Counted from the stretch's first letter, positions 10,971-24,707 are shown. The stretch is 64,000 nt of DNA from Epiperipatus broadwayi (GCA_028023455.1 JAQFVV010012667.1:1040501-1104500); one strand, 5' to 3'. Notes: generated by a model not told the origin, from the letters alone. Numbers and translations: made by a program.

Positions 10971-11604
10971 GCCGAATTTCATCTTTATATTGATATATCA
11001 GAAAAATTGGTTGCTTACATTAAGTTGAATACAAATTTTAACTGAGACTATAGTGAGTACCATACTTAAAAACAGTTGCTATAAGTGCTAACATAGAGAC
11101 TCCTAGACAGATACCTCCCTAAATCTAAATTGATAAAAAAGTTGTTACTATCTTGTTCATTTTATTCTATAGACGGCACCATATCTTAAAAATAACTAGC
11201 ATCCAGAAAAAATGTAAATACAAACTGAAACATTGGATTAAATTCATATTTATTTTTCTAATCTAACTACTTAATATAAACATGAGTAATCTATTGATGC
11301 TAGATGGTGGTTATTTTATCCCAATTTATAGCTATATTATCTATACTTTTATTTTGCATCTCTTAATTTATTAAGCATACAGAAATTCGAGAAATGGTTG
11401 AGTAACTTTGAATTTGCTTTTAAAACATATGTAAACTAAAATCATAGAATGTTTGTGTGAATTTTATTCTCATTAACTTGAGAAAAAGATTATCAATTAT
11501 GAAAGATATTACAGTATTTTATCTGTATACTGAAAACATTTTAGTATCTTCAAATTTAAGTTATCTTTTAAATCTTCTATAATTAATTTCCAAAAATTGT
11601 TAAG
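10971..11604. other. AT-rich spacer, no gene seen
   Basis: Non-coding. Nothing recognised. Confidence 0.5.
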
Positions 11605-11735
11605 CCTGATTAGTCTGGATATATTGTATGAGTAGGCACTAGATAGGGATTTTATGCATAAACTTTCTTGCATCCATTGATTGCTCTGGCTTGTACTAGA
11701 TGGCACTAGTGTATGGAGAGCTTTGCCTCTTTTTG
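11605..11735 (+). mobile_element. F-family fragment (right hairpin arm only)
   Basis: Matches the right arm of the full element at 25950-26370: TGAGTAGGCACTAGAT, GGGATTTTATGCA, CATCCATTGATTGCTCTGG, then TGTATGGAGAG-TTTGCC. The left arm and head are absent, so this copy is truncated at its inner side. Non-coding. Confidence 0.7.
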
Positions 11736-13505
11736 ATTCTTGTAAATTTGTAGTAATATCTTATTTAATTAGTTATGTAATTTAGACAGCAATGAAAGGA
11801 TTAGTCTGTAATTTATGAATTGATTGAAAACTGAGGAAAGTTAAAAATGTCTTTGGTTAAATAAATGGAACTGTTCTGCTATTCTTATACTTGAAGTCTC
11901 AAACATTTCTGATCTCCAATGCAGTTAAACATAAAATTATTTATAAAATTAATTTTTGAAAATAACAAATTGTAATTGTTTAGTGTTATTAATAAAAAAA
12001 AACTTTAAAAATAATTATATGATGCTGAATAATTTACCTGAGATAAAAAGCATTACACTTTATTTGAAATAATTATGCAAATTTATTTTTAAAATATTGT
12101 AAGTGTAGAATCTTGCTGTACATTTTTATCTAACTGTATTCTAGTAAATCAAATGGAAATGTTTTTACTTAAATACTTTTTTTTTTTTTTTTAGGAACAA
12201 TTCTCTTTATTTTATTTCAAAGGTATTTATTACATGATTCAATTTGAAAATATGGATATAATAGCACTGCCATTTAGTATCCCTTAATTATTTAAGCCTA
12301 TAATAGATAGCTTGTGAATAGAATTAAGAGATATGCACCTAAATGTATGCACTAAACATAGAAAGTGATGTGATGCTTCATTGCTATTAGTAATCACAGG
12401 ATGCAATTTTTTTACAGTTTACATAAAATTACCAAAATGTCTATTTATTGGACTAATGTCTAAATTGTAGATTTAAAGAATCAACTTGGCTAAATTTAAA
12501 AGTTTTAAGTTTTTAAAATTTCAGACATTCATTTGATAGTATAAATAAATTTTAAAAGCATGCTGAATGTAAAGTATATTAGATCCAAATCTTTCACTAA
12601 AGGAAGTTACAAGCAAAAAACTCACTGGAATAGTGGCTGTATATAAAGACATTACCATCCAGAGTTTATGCCTTCCTCAAGCTTACAATGAGTAAAGAGA
12701 ACTGCCTCTGAAATCATATTAAATGCAAACAGAAAAAATGACGTCATTATATTTAACATATTATTTATTACATTGATTTTCTAAATAATCAAAGTAGTAA
12801 GTTGAAATATGCTGCTATAAATCTATAGTAAGTGAGATGTGAAATATAACATTTTGTTTATTAACATCTTAACCCTATTGAAATTTATAATTTAAAAATT
12901 ATTTATTAAAAACTAAATATTGGTTATTTGAAAATTTTTAATAATTTGATACCAAGAATAACCACACTAATACAATTATTTTATTTAAATTAAGATTATA
13001 GCTTCAAAAAATAAATAATTAATAAAATAAATTGAATAATATTAATAAAAAAACAAACCTTTAAACATTAAAAACTTTTGTGTCATTAAATATATTACTT
13101 TATTATAAATAATTTAAATGTTATCACTGATTTCAGAACGATTATTATGTTTTTATATATAAATATAGAGGATTTGAACTCAGACGTTCAAGCCCCTTCA
13201 CTATCCACACTATCTCATACTATTGATACGCATAACCACACACTTGCAGAAAAGATAAATAATCACCAATGTACATATTTCGTGCTAAACCAGTTGAAAT
13301 TAGTTATGAAAAATCATATAATCTATTGTTTGACGGATTAAATGACATTATAGTGCTAAAATCATAATTTGAGCATAACAATTCGCTTGGCAAAGAGAGT
13401 TCTTAATAGTTAAGCAAATTTAAAATACAATCTATCCATAGATTGTTTTTTAACAGCTTCAAAGGAATCCAAGTTATATTTCTAAAAAAAAAAACAATCT
13501 TTTTT
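11736..13505. other. AT-rich spacer; one weak exon-like interval
   Basis: Non-coding apart from a splice-like interval at 12195-12222, where a 16-T tract plus TTAG precedes 28 nt ending AAAG|GTATTT. Its short length and the poly-T origin of the acceptor make chance likely. Nothing else recognised. Confidence 0.4.
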
Positions 13506-13590
13506 ATTAACTGATGATCTTGCACTCTAAAACAGTGTTTTTTTTTTATTTACTGATGATCTTGCACTCTAAAACAGCACTAAATCAAAA
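13506..13590. repeat. Two-copy tandem duplication, period 42 bp
   Basis: CTGATGATCTTGCACTCTAA, followed by AACAG, starts at 13511 and again at 13553, separated by a T-run. The two copies are identical across this 25-base core, so the duplication is recent. Confidence 0.8.
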
Positions 13591-15156
13591 CAAGATTTTG
13601 AAGATATTTTTTCTTTTGACTTTATTAATAGTTTCATTACATTTTTTTTGTAATAAAAAATGTTAAGATTTATTGCTGTCAAAAACTAGTAAATCTTTAC
13701 TAACTAAATCATTTCTGGTATCTACTTAAAACAGAATCTTTTATAATACAATTGATTCCGGGAAAGAAAAAAAGCCCTAAAATTAAGAATAAAAACATTT
13801 AATTCTATAAATATTTAAATAAATTTGATATCGATGTATGTGTATTATAGATATAATTGCTATTGTGAAATATTATATATGTGCTTAATGTTCAAACACA
13901 AATTAAAAATATCTGCTTTTTATTTATTTACTTACTATTAAATGTTAAGATTTTCATAAATTTATTATAAAATTAAAATAAAAACAAAAATGTATCCCTC
14001 CCTTCCCTAATATATTTTTTCTATTGATATGATCATGTATTTGAGATAAAGGCAATAGGAGAAAGGAAATTTACTGCTATAACACCCCCTCCCCGTCAAT
14101 TTGTTTTGCTTCAGCAATATAAAAAGTCATATAAAAAGCTAATGAGATTTAGTTTTGAAAAGCACTTTTTATTGTTGACATTGATTAGTAATATTGATTC
14201 TCTGAAACCTCTCCTCATACAACAAAACCAAAACTTGTATATATATACATTTAAGTATAAAAGAACTACGACTAATAGAGCATTGATAACCTTAATGAAA
14301 CATTATTTTTTTAACCTTTTAAATTTACTTACTGATTTTTTAAATGCAAAAATGATAGGTAATCAATAATGATTACAATATAAATCAGAAATTATAATTT
14401 TGCTCTCAATACAGCTATGAATGTGTTTATATATATATATCACTAGAGATGTTGAGAAACTGACTGATGTAATCTTTTCTCTTTATCTGTGTAAGAATTA
14501 AACAATGAATATCTAGTAGAAGTAAAAAGGCATTGCTTTGCATTGTATTTCCCCGATGATCTCATTTAAAAAATCTTAATCAAACTAATTCAGCTTCTAT
14601 ATAATTCAGAAACCTTAGTTGTACGTTAATTAAAATCACATTCTATATTTTCATGTAAGGCTTTAAATATGCTTATACATTCCACTCCAGCACACATTTG
14701 CGAAACATATGAATAAATATATTTGAAAAATACAAATAATCTCCAAGATAATATATTGAAAATTATTATTATTTTTAATATATTGAAAATTTAATAATTT
14801 CAAAATGAATATTTTAATCTCTGTCTTGATTGCAATTTTTTTATATTTTTTAAAAAGTTATAAATATATAATTAAAAAAGAAAGAAATGCAGTTAGATGT
14901 AAATTCGCTACATTATTTATTCATTTAAAGATTTTTTTTATTCCCTTATAAATGCATTATGAAGTATCACAGAATTTCTGGATGTCTCTGAGATACTGTC
15001 ATAGTAAAATTTTAGTATACTGGTTAAAAAAATAAATTGCAGGCATAATTTTAGAATATGTTTGAAATGTAAATTTTAAATTCAAGTAATCAGTAATATT
15101 TAGTATCAGTTGATTTTAATATAAATCGATTAGCTTACATCTGAAGTAATAGATAG
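13591..15156. other. AT-rich spacer, no gene seen
   Basis: Non-coding. It contains a short C-rich patch near 14083-14095 and a short (TA)n tract near 14431-14440. The open frame across 14106-14369 has low-complexity composition and no recognisable motif, and I do not regard it as a gene. Confidence 0.5.
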
Positions 15157-15352
15157 AGTGTTGAAATCTTAAATTGGATTCCAAGAAATTATAAAAGACC
15201 TAGAAAAAGACCACATACTAGATGGATGGATGAAATAAGAAAATCTGCTCGGATGATGGGGAGCAGAGAGGCTAGAGATTGGAAAAGATGGATTGAACTT
15301 GGAAAGACCATCCTGCAGTGGTTCATTAATATTTGAAAATAATGATGATGTT
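15157..15352 (+). mobile_element. RTE LINE 3'-end fragment (severely 5'-truncated)
   Basis: Translation reads [20 protein letters not shown], then WMDEIRKS, then KRWIELGKT-ILQW, matching the last ~60 residues of the RTE RT at 3199-4956 with one deletion before ILQW. It ends in GATGATGTTGATGA, the family's simple-repeat tail. A 196-bp insertion with no complete domain; a typical dead-on-arrival copy. No target-site duplication was recognised. Confidence 0.8.
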
Positions 15353-16329
15353 GATGACTTCTGTTTTTATCATTATATAATCATTTTAATACATTCCATT
15401 GACCAATTTCTAACTAATTGTATTTCATTCAAGTAATAAAACTGCTGCATTGTATTTATATTTTTTATTCAATATTATAATGTCTAGACTAGTGACTTAA
15501 AAGTTCCAAGGCAATGTTTCTTATATAGTTTTTCTAAATATCATGAAAAAATTTAAGTTATTTTTATGAACAGAAGTGCAAGTAGACATGAAGTATAATG
15601 CTTAAGAAATAACGTGAACACATAATTTGTTGTTTTCTCATCCTACTGACATAATTTATCACCATAATTCAAAATACATAATTGCTACAGGTTTATATTA
15701 TATTTAGGTGAATAGTAGAGTTATGAGATGAAAACAGTGCATTTCTATCTTTCATTCAATTGAAAGCCAAATAAATTGTTTCTAAAAATCTGTTGACATT
15801 ATCTTCTTCTATCTATTGCTTAAATGAATGTTAATATAATACAGTGAATGAATACAAAAATCCAGGATAATAGGAAAAAAATTAATCAATAAAAATTTTA
15901 TTTGCAAAATGGGGATAATATATCCATGCTTTTCTCAATAAGAAAATTATATATGTTGACCAGTCACCAGACACAAGGTTAATAATGACATAAATAATAG
16001 TATTATATGCCTTGCTAATAAGCTACAGCATACATTTGCCATTCTGTTCTGCACTATTGATAGAGAAATTTTGTTAAGACTCCTACTATGATGAACAGTT
16101 AGTAGTGGTCAAAATATGTTCAACTGATTTTTTTCATAGCCCCAGTGCATACTTAATTACATATTATACCACTTAAAAAAACTTTTCAAGAAATCTGCTA
16201 ATATCAATTAATGCTAATGCTCATGATTTAGGTACATAATTTTTAATTTTGCAGTAGCTTCTCTTTGAAAAGTTATTTGGATTTGTTGTTCCTCATTTGA
16301 TTTTAACTACACTGTGGCTTTTTTTTATG
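15353..16329. other. AT-rich spacer, no gene seen
   Basis: Non-coding. Nothing recognised. Confidence 0.5.
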
Positions 16330-16451
16330 TCAGTAAATGTTTTTTTTTCATATGTCAAATGCGGTGACTGGGAAGCGAACCTGGGCCGGCTGCTTCAAAG
16401 GCAGCTATGCTAACCACTAGGCCACCAAGGCTTGACATATCAGTAAATGTT
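16330..16451 (-). mobile_element. tRNA-derived SINE, intact tRNA-like body, with target-site duplication
   Basis: Minus-strand element between 12-bp direct repeats TCAGTAAATGTT (16330-16341 and 16440-16451). The minus strand shows the A box TGGCCTAGTGGTTAGC (16409-16424), an anticodon arm with 5-bp stem GCTGC/GCAGC and loop CTTTGAA (anticodon TTG, which would read Gln codon CAA), and the B-box-like GGTTCGCTTCC (16371-16381), where the usual A58 is C. The acceptor pairs about 5 of 7 positions. It is bracketed by an extra outer inverted repeat TGTCAA/TTGACA. It is related to the copy at 771-889, which lacks the anticodon arm. There is no CCA and no LINE-like tail, only a short T-run (A-tail on the minus strand). 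Confidence 0.82.
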
Positions 16452-18966
16452 GTGATTAAACTTGTTCATTATTTTCAAAAAAAATTTAATCTTTAAAAAA
16501 ATAAGAAATAAATTTACTGTTTACATTTATTGAAATATTTTTTGACAGTAAATATATTTGTCATTTATCTCCACTCTCAGTCATTTATTTATTCAGTTAA
16601 TTACTTGGTATTTTTATAATTCATCTAAATTTATTGATACTAAGGATATGAACTTTAGATGCCAGGATAAGAGTGCAAAAATAAAATAACTTGTTCTGTA
16701 GATGTGGTTTATATGGAAATTGAAGGAAAAATATCAAATGTTTATTTTTAAAGTGTAGAATGTTAAAAAAGAATCATAATAAGTTGTGTAGAGTATGAAA
16801 GAAATATACATATTAAGTGAGTAAAAAGCAACTATTTTTAGTTTAACTAATTATGATAGATAGAATATTAAAATTAGCAAAACATCTTTTATTAAAATAA
16901 AAAGGCATAATTTTGTGATAGAGAACAATAAATAAATAAATATTCTGTGGTCTAAAACTATTTCAGAGAATGAAAGTGTTTAATTTGGGTACAGCATCTC
17001 TAAACATCAAAGTCTATGCATACAAACTTTTAATAACATCTAAAAAAAGTCATTTTAAAACATAATGCAGCATCACATATTAATACTTATAATTTAGGAT
17101 AAAATTGTGATTTTTTAAAGTAAATAATTTTTAAAAAGGCAAATAAGATGGGATTAAATAAATGATAATGTTTACTAGATTGTTGTTACCAATAATTTTC
17201 TATTAGTGATTTATGAAATGGAATGTGATGTAATTTTTATAGAAAGATAATGATATAATAGATTTAGTTACTAAAATAAATGAGATCAATATGAGATATG
17301 GGGGGAAATGTAATGTGAAAGAATATAATGTAATTTTTTAAAAGCAAAACAAAACATAACAAACAATAGGGATGCAGATATTAATACTAATAGGTGGGAA
17401 AATATTTATTGTTTGCGATAAGAGAATCTTTAGAAATTATGAAAAGGTGGGCAAGTGGTGATTATAAAAGATGAAAAATGTAATTTGTATGAAGTGAAAA
17501 ATGTGGAACATGTAGGTCTAGAATGTAAATTTTTAAAGAAGAAATAGAAATTATTGACAAGAAAAATAATTTGACGGATATTAATGGAAACTGTAATTAA
17601 AGTATGCATTGGAATATAAAATGACAGGCTAAAAATAAAACCATGAGAGTTATATTTGAACAGTTGTAAGGTAAAGTAGGACATAATCAATATTATAACC
17701 AACATTTCTGATTTGATTTATTGAAGAGAAAATGAATTGACAAAAGAAAGATCAGTTTTAATATTTATGTTTATTTATTTTTATTTTGATTGTTTGTTTT
17801 TCCTTCTTAGAAATAGCTTTTAAAATTTCAATTAAAACCGATGAATCTTGACTAAAAGTTAATGAAATACAAGAAAAATCAAAATGAATATATATATATA
17901 TATCAATCATGTCAAGTTTATATATTTATAAAAATCAAAATCCTTAAAAATTTCATTCAATTAGTATTTTACATATATTATTTCTATAAAGAGCATATGT
18001 GTATTGAAATTTTTGTTCTAGCCTTAAAAACTATCTTTTTTATAAAAAAAATATTTTTAAATAATTTTCTAGATATTTTGCTGGTTGTAAAATATTTATT
18101 AGAGATTAAATGTTGTCACATGTTATACATTTATTTTTCATATTAATTGCATCAAATTGTTATAAAAAATTTTTTTTAAAAATATAATGTACCATGGGTA
18201 AAATAAACTTTCCTTTTTAAATACAGAAAACTGGTTTCAAAATGAAATATTCTTATTTTTTAATAATATAAAAATTGTGAAAATTCCAAACCATTTGAAT
18301 TTACAATTATAGAAAACCATGTATACCTTTATCATTTTAAAACAAAAATATATTAAAAGATGAAATAAAATTTAACCATAATTAATCAGAATATAGGTAA
18401 AAGGTTAAAATTATTTAACCCTTCCACAAAATATTTCTTCATTCTTCCTGGTGGCACTTTTTCTAATCATTCAATATTTGATTTTAGTATTAAATTATTG
18501 TTCAATATTAGAATTTAATCAATTGAACTTGATTTGTTAAAAATATAAGCTTGCAAATGACAGCATTCCACAAAATCATATTTAAACTTTGCAAATGTTG
18601 AACAAATAATAATAAAGTAAATACACAATGAGAACAGTGGAGTTTTTCTTTTTCAATGGGGTGAAAGAAAGCAGCCATATGAGTGACTCCTGAAAATTAC
18701 TAAAAATTTTCTTGATTTAAATTCATTTTAAAAATAGAATAGATAAATATAAAGCACTGATATATCTGTAAAATTATGTTTTAAAATTTAAAATTATATT
18801 TATAATTTTTAGAATATCTCAATAGATCCATTGTTGGTAAAAAGTAGCAATGATCAATTTTGAGGTCATGGTAATCATACTGGTATGGTTTTCTTTATTA
18901 GCAGTATTTCCAAATTTTTTTACTTTAATTTAAAAAAAACAACATATATCTATAAAAATCAAAGTG
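16452..18966. other. AT-rich spacer, no gene seen
   Basis: Non-coding. Open frames at 17430-17705 (minus) and 17862-18146 (plus) are rich in Ile/Phe/Tyr/Lys as expected from translating AT-rich DNA and show no domain. A short (TA)n tract lies near 17888-17902. Confidence 0.5.
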
Positions 18967-19205
18967 TAATTATAATTAATAGAAATGAGGAGATAATATC
19001 CATTAAACAGGGATAAACGTTAGCCTTTGTTGTTATCAATAAATTAAAAATTACTGCTAATTGACAATTTCTAAGGTTAAGCAGTTTTACTCATAAACTT
19101 ATAACAATTCTTTGTTGGGGATCTTTTGTTGAAGTAAAAAAGATCCAGGGGTACTCTTTTACTTGAAACCCTAGTTCTTATATGGATTTAAATCCAGAAA
19201 ACTAT
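18967..19205 (+). repeat. Direct repeat copy 1 of an unknown ~230-bp unit
   Basis: Shares with 19322-19546, in the same order, GAGGAGATAATAT, TTGTTGTTATCAA, CTAATTGACAATT, TTACTCATAAACTTATAA, TTTTGTTGAAGTAAAA and TTTACTT-AAACCC. The function is unknown; it may be a dispersed repeat or a local duplication. Non-coding. Confidence 0.7.
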
Positions 19206-19321
19206 CTTTGTAGGTGTGAAAATGTGAAATAATAGCATATTTCTTGACATTCTACAAATAATATTTTTAACTTCTCCAGAGAGTTGTATATGTTGAATTA
19301 AATGTTTCTATGAATTGTTGT

Positions 19322-19546
19322 TATAATAATTAATAGGATTGAGGAGATAATATTAATTAAATAGATAGAAACTTTAACCATTGTTGTTATCAAGAAATTA
19401 ACAATTATTACTAATTGACAATTCTTGAGGCTAAGCAAGATTTACTCATAAACTTATAATAACTTTTTGTTGGAAATATTTTGTTGAAGTAAAAGAGGTT
19501 CTCCTTTACTTCAAACCCAAGCTCTTGTATGGATATTAACCCAGAA
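19322..19546 (+). repeat. Direct repeat copy 2 of the same ~230-bp unit
   Basis: Second copy, about 350 bp downstream of the first and moderately diverged. The intervening ~115 bp are not shared. Confidence 0.7.
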
Positions 19547-19788
19547 AGGTAAAGAAATAATGATAAGCATGTAGATGCTATGCATACTAAGTCTCAAATA
19601 ACTGTAGTTAACAATGTAATTATTTCTACTAATCTCATTCATTCATAGCTAAACGTATATTTGATTATTGAAGATTGGATTTTATGTAGATGAATTTATA
19701 TATACACATATGTTTGTTCAATTTTTAATAGCTTACATATGTTTGCACCCATATGGGGGAATACATTCCTATCTGTTTAATGACTTAA

Positions 19789-20025
19789 GGATAGATTTCG
19801 AATAATCTTCCCTGTAAGAATTATAGTTGTATTAAATTAGGCCCAGGATCAAAAGACTACTTATAAGTATTGTATAGAAGATTTATTCAGTTATGATTCA
19901 GATCAAAAGACCTTCCCCTTAGAGTTATTCTTATATAAGTGGTTATGTTTAGAATTAGGATCTAAAAAGATCATTCCATATGATTATTATGATAGATAGC
20001 ATTGATGTGTATTCCATAAAGAGCA
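19789..20025. repeat. Degenerate tandem array, about four ~57-63-bp units (tentative)
   Basis: Units starting near 19789, 19840, 19897 and 19966 share an AGGATC-AAAAGA-type opening, a CTT-CC core and an AT-rich second half with GAATT-like ends. Divergence is high, so unit borders are approximate. Confidence 0.4.
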
Positions 20026-23000
20026 TATGCAAATGTTAGTACTAGGAGACAAGTGAGTTAAAGAAAGTTTTGTATTTATGGATTCATATATGCATAAAAT
20101 TATATTTAAGTTTAGTGAAGTCAGGGTTAAAGGTATGGTGAATGTGTTATATTATTGATCTATGATGTATAAAAGACTTTGTTAAAGAAATGAATTGCAT
20201 ATCAATTAATGATTATACTTTGTAAGTAAATTTATTAAAAAAAATGTACATCAATTAATACTTACACTTGTATTATTATTGCAAGATTTGTTTCTTGATT
20301 TATGTAAGATTATGTGGTATGCTTTCATTCACTGGGAGTAACTTATATTTTTTCTGACCTAGCCTGGCATTATAAATAGAGCTGTGTAATGATTATATAA
20401 TTATATTAAATAAAATGTTTTATATATCCAAACATTGATTCTCTTCCTGATGCTTAAAGCCAGATGGTATCCATGTAATTTATGTAAATAAATAGAAGAA
20501 ATGTAAACCAAATGAAGTATACTAAGTCTTGCCATTACATAGTAATACCATATATTTGTAAATTTTTGGCACTATGAATATAATATCAGACAAGGATACC
20601 AAAAGTGGCTTAGCATAATATTATAACAAACATTGACCCTTAAGCTTTTCTTATCTAAGTGTTTCTAGTGCTTATTATTTAATTGAATTACAATTTGTCT
20701 AAAAAAAGTTAACAATATATATATAATCATAAGATTAGTTGCTCAGGAGACCATGTGGCATTTGAATAATAAAAAGAGAGATTGACCACAACAATTCTAT
20801 TTCCTTACTCAAATTAATTTTTCTTTAGCGTTGCAACTTATGTAAATATTTTTTAAAATCATTCAACTCTAAAGTCCACTGTTCTGCAACTGTGTTAATC
20901 CACATATTAATTTGTATAATTAGCTGTTTTATAAGAATAATATTTAATAGAATTTCAGGGTAGGTTATCTTGATCTGGAAATTAAGCAAATATTAAAGTA
21001 GGTGTTTCTGGCCATTTACATGCTAAATATGTTAATTTAAAAAATGACAAGAATATTAGTTTGATATGGAAATATCTTGTCTTTTTTATAATATAAATAT
21101 ATTATTATCATTATAGATATCTAAAAATATTTCTCAGTATTTAAGAAAAAAACATAAAATTAACTTGTCTAATAATTTCATCAATATGATCCTATGCTAT
21201 AAATCACATATCAATAAAAAACAAAAATGATCTGGAATTGTAACTTAATTTTCTCTAAAACATCATTCCTAGGCATCTTCAGTCCATATTGCCATTACTT
21301 CTTGATTTTTTTTTCTGTAAACAAAATCTAGACTGATCATGTTGCACTATATTTCTCCAGTTCTAATTCATAAATATCTCTATTTATATTACTATAACCT
21401 TGCAATAAAGTTAAACTTTCAAAAATGATCAAATAGCTTGAATTTATATTTACTTACAAATTTTATTTTAGACATAGAATGAATTGTGATAAAAGATTCA
21501 AATAATAATATATATTAAAATTTACAAGGAAAAGAAATGTGATGAAATTTTGAAAAATGTGTAAAGATCCTTTACAATGGCCAATGTTAGATTTTTGGAA
21601 AATTTAGAATTATAATTAAAATATTTTTGTACATTTTTTGTGTATATATATATATAAGATTGTAATACGTTTATTCAATTTTATGTCCATATATGTATTT
21701 TATTAATTATAATTATAGTAATGTAATGTAAATGATGTCCATTGAATGGAGTTGCTGTAGGTCATGTGATTTTATACAAGAATCATCTTGATAAGATTCC
21801 AATAAGAAATTGGTATATTAAATACATTTTTAAATTAATTTAGTTGTTCTTTTCAAATTTGTTTTAAATTGATTGTTTTAAATTTTATCAAAGAATTTCA
21901 ATAGCAGTGGTAGTAAATTCATTTTTGCAGCAAATTCTACCATGCTTTCTTTTTTTATGAACTGACTTCCCTATCCAAAAAAAACTTGTATCCACTATAT
22001 ATTTTATTAAACTTCCTATCTCTGGGAGATGAGGGTTATTAATATGAGCTATATTAATCTTAAATCATCCAGCTCTTAATCACTAGTGCATTTTTCTGTT
22101 CTGGTTGTGAAGAGTTTGAATCAAGTAAAATTCACATATCCCATGTATCTATATTTAGAAAAAAATAGATTTATAATGTATATCATTAATACTATCATTG
22201 CCTCTTGATTTACTTCTACTATTGCTATTATTTTTACTATTCTTATTATTTCTATTATTGTAATGAGTAGTTAACCAGGCACAATAATCTAGCCAGACTG
22301 TGTAAGACTGGCAATTGTTATATCATATTTTTCTAGCATTTACACTTCCATGAAAGCCAGGAAAATCTCTCAATAAGGTTACCTAAAAATACAATATTTG
22401 CTAGCCAAAACTTCTACCTTACTAAGATCCAATTTCACACTAAATCATTGGTGAATATATGGCATTGAGCAAAGATCACAATTAATAACTGCCACCCTAT
22501 TATGCCTTTTTCTGCCATTGCTTTTTTTAGCTTTGACCTAAAAAAATAGAAAGGGAATTGGAGTCAGAAATTATTTGCATATACTTAAAGGATAGAACTC
22601 ATATTGCACAGCACAATCCTGTTGACACAATTAGCATAAGGAGCTGTCTGTTGTCAACAGAGACTCACAGTAGCCAGGCCCTACAATAACTTAAGTGACT
22701 GAAATAGGAAAAGTGAAAGGCAGAAAATATTGTATTAGAAAGAAATATTCAATCTTTGTTGATCCAACTTCCTATTCTACAAGGCAGCAGTAGTTTTCAG
22801 TTAGACATTATTTATTTGTTATTCACAGTTAGTCATCATATCTAAAAAACTATCCACTATTTTCCAACATGTGAAGCTTGCCAATACCTTGAACACTGTA
22901 TCTGACCTATTGTATGCATGTATTAGCATATTCAATAGACCTCATTTCATTATCTTTGTTTTCTGACAATTTTTTCTCCTCTTGATGACAAAATTAGCTC

Positions 23001-24707
23001 TATAAATTTTTTTTTCATATATTTTTGGAACTGTTGTTTAATGCTAATTACTGAAAAATCATAATTTTATGCAATATTTTTCTGCTTATATATTTTTAAA
23101 AAATAATTTAAAGTGTTCTCTGTTTTTGGACTGAATGTAAAATTGGAAACACTAATATCAAGAATACTTCTTCATCACAGAAGGTTATGAGTATTAACTT
23201 TTGATTTTTAATTCATTACAAATGCTTTGGTGTGCACTTATGTTTATTATGTTTTATTCCTGTTATTTTTCTGTTTCTGTTACAGTATAATACTAATTTC
23301 ATTAATTAAAATAAAGTGGAAAAGACTATTATGAACCTAAAACTGCATCAAATTTTCTTTTAATGTTCAAAAAGCACTGGTGAAAATAAAAGCTTACAAA
23401 AATTGTTTACATGTCATAACATTGCATTTTTTTAATGCAACCATCATTATCCCAATTTGATGAGAGTGATGATGGAGATGTTTTATTGTTTAGAAAATCA
23501 TAATTTAGTTCTTTAAGTTTCAGAATCATAAATAAATACTGATATGCCAAACAGTTTTTAATTATATATACCACACCATATACGAGTTGTTGTTTTTTTT
23601 TTAAGAATTACGAGATTATTTAGTCTTTTGAAAAATATTAGATTCTTCATTATAAATTAATAAATACCTTAAGTACTTATGAAGACATTTTTTTACATTT
23701 TATTGTTTGTATTACTTATTTCTATGGAATTGTAATTTTCATTGTTTTGATTTTGTCCGAAGTTTTGAACCATATTTAAATTTTTACTTTAGACAGTTTT
23801 CAAACAGTACAGTGATGTATATAAATAATACCTTATTCAGCAATAATAATTTTTATTAAAAAATTTTACATGATGAATACAACTTGATTTAGCTAGTTTA
23901 ACTATAGGAAACATTTTAGAAGTAGAAAATATTTATTAATAGTAAATAATCAATTTCATGCCAAGAGAAATCAAGTGTTCAATACAACATCCGCTATCAT
24001 TGTGAAATCAAAGTTAAATTACAAGTGTGTTTTTTGTTTTTCTTTTTACATCCCAAACCTTAACACTCATCTGATCAAGGAAGGTTGGATCTTTACTTTG
24101 CTTCCACCAATTACTAGCTACCTATTTATCAACCAATAGCTGGATATCTAAACTGGGTTACTACTAAAATGATTGTATAAAAAGAGTTTTCTTTAAGTGT
24201 ACAAGAAAACATTTTTTATGATTAACTGATTTGTATTAAACTTCAATTCAAGGGCAAAGTATTCGATTATTACTAAACTCTTTGTCAAATCTAAAAAGAA
24301 AAGGATATTTATGAATAGCTTTTCTAAAGTTAAATGGCTAGTTATTTTTTCAATTGCAACTGAAATTTTACAGTAATTGTAAGATGTTAAAAGAAATAAT
24401 GAGTCTTGAGAACAAAAAAGAGACAAATTAATTTGTTTTTTATAGGTCATTTGAATTTCATAATCTAATTAGTTTATTTAAATTTAATCAATTATATATA
24501 ATTTTCAAATGTAATTGATTGCATAATCCATTGTCTGATAAGCTGTATAGCATAATGAATTGTTGAAAAAATATAAGTACCTACATTTTATAATAAAATA
24601 CTTTTATATTTAACCCTTAATTTATTCAAGAGATTTGGCAAGCTAACAAACTTATGAATGATCTTCTTCATAGCAAGTTAGTGTTTCTGGATATTTTTAT
24701 ATCAAAA
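20026..24707. other. Long AT-rich spacer, no gene seen
   Basis: No coding frame or named repeat identified in about 4.7 kb. 22260-22700 is less AT-rich than its surroundings and may be an old repeat, but I cannot assign it. Small (TA)n tracts occur near 21641-21656, and an ATT-rich stretch near 22200-22260. Confidence 0.5.

Noticed and set aside
12195-12222. 28-nt exon-like interval after a long T-run
   Set aside because: A T-run plus TAG arises easily by chance; the donor GTATTT is weak and the interval is very short.
13147-13341. 64-codon open frame with less AT-biased composition
   Set aside because: No recognisable motif, splice context or repeat family; length is within chance expectation.
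16330-16451. Considered as a functional tRNA-Gln gene
   Set aside because: T-stem and acceptor mismatches, C at the position of A58, flanking TSD and A-rich tail point to a retroposed SINE.
17430-17705. 91-codon minus-strand open frame
   Set aside because: Rich in Phe/Ile/Tyr as expected from translating AT-rich DNA. No domain, signal or neighbouring coding evidence.
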